Shown piece after piece: positions 61,101 through 64,000 of a DNA stretch of 64,000 nucleotides. The DNA lies in assembly GCA_000727475.1 (NCBI GenBank), contig KL647288.1, positions 11,073,870-11,137,869 on the forward strand. The letters are read 5' to 3'. Positions within the stretch are counted from its first letter, which is position 1. Each line of letters opens with the position of its first letter. The translations under genes were made by a program, and so were the position numbers. This stretch comes from Sarcocystis neurona. Lineage: Eukaryota; Apicomplexa; Conoidasida; Eucoccidiorida; Sarcocystidae. The notes beneath the pieces are model-generated. The model was given only the letters and a program-made list of their open reading frames with translations, searched no databases and was not told the origin of the DNA.

Positions 61101-63577
61101 GCGCTTGCACTTATCCGTTATCTATCTATCTATATATATATATATATATGCACAGGTATAGATATACGTGTCCGTTTTCTCCACAGATATATATTTACGT
61201 ATGTACACATGCGTTTATATGTAGGTCTTCGCGACAAAAGTGAGTGTTTTCTTGGAACAGGATAGAGTCTCGCTTGCATCATTCACACACTTCTACGTGG
61301 CGTCTCTTTCATCTATTTTGTCTGCGCGAAACAGTGTGAATTCTTCCCTGTTGTTATTTGCACGCTCTCCATATTTTTGGCTTGAAGAATTTCTTTCGTT
61401 CACTGCGAAAACCACATTCTTTATCTTCTTCTGCTGTCCCGTCTTTCTTCTGCTCCTCCTTCTCCTTCATCATTTTCTTTTTTACCTGCGGATACTCTGC
61501 GTAGTGGGCTTTTCTTCTTTTTTTGCACCTCTTGGAGCGGCAGCGTCGTCTCAGTACGCGTGCCATCCCGCTGCACCGCTGTGCCCCGTGTGGTCTTTCC
61601 GTGCTCTTCTCCGCCCGCACCGCATGCGTGTAGCGGCCGCTCTTATATCTCGCTGTCATCGTTTTATGCACCTCATACCGGAGCGGAGACTTCACCGCTT
61701 TCCTTGTTCTTCTACATTGCTTGTTCCCTTCTTCTTCTTCCTGTTCGTCTTCGCCGGAACGTATATGCGCTCGTGTTGCCTGTATTTTCGTCTCCCTCAT
61801 CGGACGGGCTTTCGGCTGATGCAGGTGAGGTTTAAAAAACTTTTTCTCGTGTGCGTTGCATGCGTAACAAGATTCTCTGGGTTCCTGGCTTCTTCTCTCC
61901 CATGCAAGCACTCCATGCGCTGCAATTTGTTGTGCTCTGCAGGCCTTAAGTGGTCACGTTAATGTTATCTGCCACCTCGGCGTTCAACCGCAAACGACCG
62001 AATCCATGGCGTCTCGAGGTATTTTACACCCTCTCTATCTCTGTCTCTATGACTCTCTTTCGCGACCTCTCTCTATACCTGTGTCCACACATACGCGTAC
62101 ATACAAATGCGCCGGCATGTACAGATGCTTGTCATTATATTAACATACGCATGGGGACACACACACACACACACACCCACACACCCACCCACACACCCAC
62201 CAACGAATTTATACACGTAGCTACGAATCCATGTGAAATCATAAAAGGGTTCGTACTTGTTTGTACTAAGCTATGAGGAGGGGAATTTGAACATTATGGA
62301 CGGACACGTATACACCCACGCGTGTTCTTGAAGCACGCAGACGCACGTCTGTGCACGTGTGTGTGGGTAAGTGAATCTGGAACGTGATGCGCAGCGTCGT
62401 GACTCTACAAGGAAAACAAAGCTAACTAGTAAGGAGGCCAGAATGTGTGGGGAACCTGGTGATACCTGGTCCTCGCTAGACGTCGTGAACGGGCGTTGTC
62501 TTGGTTCGTGACAGACGCTCGAAACTCAGCGGGACTCTACGCGTAGCGTTGCCTGTATCACACAGTCACGCACACATCAACAGGTGCGTCTATGCATACG
62601 TCTGTGTGCAGGTGTGCGCACACTAGGTAAACTGCGGGTGTGTACATTCTTCGTTGGAGATCGGGAGGCTCAGAAATGCTCTTGCAGCAGCAGCAAAGAG
62701 TCGACGACGGCCGCGCGAGCCTACACATACGGACACACCGTCACACATGAATGCACATGCAAATATATAAATGCGTGCTTGTATGATAGATTCCTGTAGA
62801 TGACACGTGTATCAACAGATCCTGCGTGCGCCGTCGTGAAAACGGGGTCGCCGTGAACTTCCTTACAAAGACTGTAAACCTTCGTATAGAAATTCTGCCG
62901 ACTGGACAGGGACGCATCTCACTCGCCGTGGAGCGTTGTATAATAAACACGGGTACGGATGAATGGAGGACGGGGTAGGTGCGTGAAAGCACGTGCACGT
63001 GCGTAAGCGAATATGTGAAGGAACTCAAGCGTAGGGCTGCACGAAGGCGCGCGGGCGTTTCATACTTGGCAGTGCCACGAGAATATATACACAGAAATAC
63101 GGATATACGTATAGCGGAGTAAGTGTGTGTGTTTCTGCACACGGGTGTACAATAAGACAGCAGGCACATGACACGCATCTCTAGGGGGAGATACACACGA
63201 AAACAGATGGAGGTATATATATATCGGGAATTCTGTAACACACGCACCCATACACACACTCGCGTGCACACACACTCACACACACACACACACACACGCA
63301 CACACACCACACATACTACCTGCGTCAGTGCGTCTCTACAGTTTTTGCAGTCGTTTTCACCTGTTCTCCTCCTGCCGTTGTTCGCCGAAAAAATACGACT
63401 TTGTTTCACGTGTGCGTGTGGGCGGCCTTCTTCGTGCCTGTTTGAAAAGCAAATGTATTTGTCTACGTGTCCGCGTCTTCTTGTGTGGTGTTTCAACCGC
63501 TGTGTGTCTTTCCGCAGGAAGGAAAGCGCAAGATGCAGTAGAGCTGCTCGAACAGTCGCTGGCCCTGGAGGCCGCTG
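55145..63577 (+). CDS. panB: Ketopantoate hydroxymethyltransferase (PanB), 3' end beyond window
   Basis: Catalyses transfer of a hydroxymethyl group from methylene-tetrahydrofolate to alpha-ketoisovalerate, the first step to pantoate and CoA. In-phase exons: 55145-55522, 57870-57957, 59241-59306, 60362-60507, 61943-62018, a candidate 15-nt exon 62612-62626, and 63518-63577. Joined product: LRFADLQAKKQKGEKISMV, then T-AYD, LLVGDSLANVVLG, VVVFDFPYGSYHTP, TTVKFEGFCPETV, ICHLGVQPQTT, ELLEQSLALEAAG. Metal and substrate residues known from the E. coli enzyme are present: Asp148 (GDSL), Asp187 (DFPYG), Lys216/Glu218 (KFEG), His237 (HLG). The catalytic Glu lies downstream. Residues 1-105 are an Ala/Ser/Arg-rich extension, possibly mitochondrial targeting. 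The start is uncertain: ATG 55145 is the first in frame, but the frame stays open back to 54530, through a poly-Ala/Thr region, without another ATG. The usual GH after the GDSL block is GL here. Confidence 0.9.
55523..57869. other. panB intron 1, rich in alternating purine-pyrimidine DNA
   Basis: 2.35 kb between donor ACG/GTGAGA and acceptor CGCTTCAG. It contains (TA)n near 55,628-55,660 and 56,214-56,232, an (ATCT)n run at about 56,784-56,822, (CATA)n near 57,228-57,260 and (TG)n at 57,414-57,430. The frames seen inside reflect these simple repeats. Confidence 0.8.
57958..59240. other. panB intron 2
   Basis: 1.28 kb. The first 240 bases are strongly pyrimidine-rich (TTC/CTT runs), which leaves plus-strand frames open without coding value. 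A (TA)n run and GAGAGAGA lie near 58,568-58,616. Confidence 0.8.
60058..60116. repeat. (CA)n then (TA)n microsatellite in panB intron 3
   Basis: About a dozen CA units followed by GCATATATGTATATATAT-type DNA; alternating purine-pyrimidine throughout. Confidence 0.9.
60508..61942. other. panB intron 4
   Basis: 1.4 kb from donor AAG/GTGATA to acceptor GCTCTGCAG. It holds a (TA)n run near 61,126-61,150. A pyrimidine-rich half (61,240-61,960) leaves a 240-codon plus frame open that is not part of PanB: exons 4 and 5 join directly in phase 0 and restore the family sequence ETVKALSGHVNVICHLG. Confidence 0.8.
62157..62202. repeat. (CA)n/(CCCA)n microsatellite in panB intron 5
   Basis: ACACAC run of about ten units followed by CCCACACACCCACC motifs. 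Confidence 0.9.
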
Positions 63578-64000
63578 GTAAGGAGCTTTTTGAACAAAAT
63601 GAGTATCTAGCGTTTCTACGTCGTCCCCCCTCTCCGGTGAAAATGTGCATTTGTGGATCTGCTAATTTCTGCATTGTGGTGTGCCACAAACAATCCTTGC
63701 AGTCGGTGTTCTTCTTTTTCATCAGTACACTTGAACAGCAGCTGCTGGTGAAGTCCACATGTACGCGAAGTTTGCAAAAGGTACATGCGTATGTAACGCG
63801 TTCCTGTAGGATTGCACCCAGTTCAAGAAAGCGTGCGGATCTGTGAGTCCGTACACGTGCATGTATATACACAAGTAGGCATACATGTGTATACGTGCAT
63901 CTGCATGAAGAGGCATATATGTATATACATTTAGATTTTATGTGTGCATTCAATTGACTATACTGACTTAAGTCCCGATAAACTACAGTTCAGCTGTTGA
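63578..64000. other. panB intron after exon 7 to window end
   Basis: Begins with donor GTAAGG. None of the candidate acceptors gives the expected next PanB segment (a hydrophobic strand with a conserved Glu), so the remaining exons, including the catalytic Glu and the IGAG loop, are probably outside the window. Confidence 0.6.

Noticed and set aside
61240..61962. 240-codon plus-strand open frame
   Set aside because: It lies in a pyrimidine-rich panB intron. It reads as Phe/Leu/Ser runs, and the flanking PanB exons join in phase without it, restoring the family sequence.
63578..63845. Candidate next PanB exon after acceptors near 63,703, 63,738 or 63,809
   Set aside because: None of the phase-compatible translations matches the expected PanB strand with its conserved Glu.

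Overview
The window is nuclear DNA of an intron-rich unicellular eukaryote, most likely a coccidian apicomplexan (the Toxoplasma/Sarcocystis/Cystoisospora/Eimeria side of the phylum; species not determined). Reasons: a rhoptry-type (ROPK) kinase; a de novo pantothenate enzyme (PanB), which coccidia keep and haemosporidia and piroplasms lack; GT-AG introns of about 0.2-2.3 kb inside short genes; near-balanced base composition; poly-Ala and CAG runs in coding DNA; and spacers rich in (TA)n, (CA)n and mixed alternating purine-pyrimidine tracts. Nothing looks bacterial, and no operons, tRNA, rRNA or CRISPR were seen.

Four genes are identified with confidence. (1) 9,907-14,106 (+): DENR, the SUI1-domain translation re-initiation/recycling factor, four exons. 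(2) 29,941-30,885 (-): the kinase-bearing last exon of a ROPK-family kinase; a candidate signal-bearing first exon lies near 32 kb. (3) 42,692-43,515 (+): a small cold-shock-domain RNA-binding protein with a Gly/Tyr/Asn-rich tail, three exons. (4) 55,145 to beyond 63,577 (+): ketopantoate hydroxymethyltransferase (panB) spread over at least seven exons, the 3' end outside the window.

Other stretches hold chains of open exons with phase-compatible splice sites but no family I can name: a zinc-finger/RS-tail protein on the minus strand (549-4,826), a divergent plus-strand gene (5,351-7,036), a minus-strand membrane-protein start near 9,136, and further gene-like chains near 20.3-22.2, 23.2-24.0, 24.2-25.1, 27.1-28.5, 33.0-35.3 and 51.9-52.9 kb. 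These were judged by eye from frame openness, composition and splice signals, which is weak evidence, so confidence is kept low. A degenerate piggyBac-like transposase fragment lies at 44.5-45.1 kb.

Several local tandem duplications (42, 45, 77, 97 and 135 bp units) and many microsatellites occur between genes. The right-hand 9 kb is almost entirely panB introns made of alternating purine-pyrimidine DNA. The genes are unrelated in function (translation, secretion/host interaction, RNA binding, CoA biosynthesis), as is usual for a eukaryotic chromosome.
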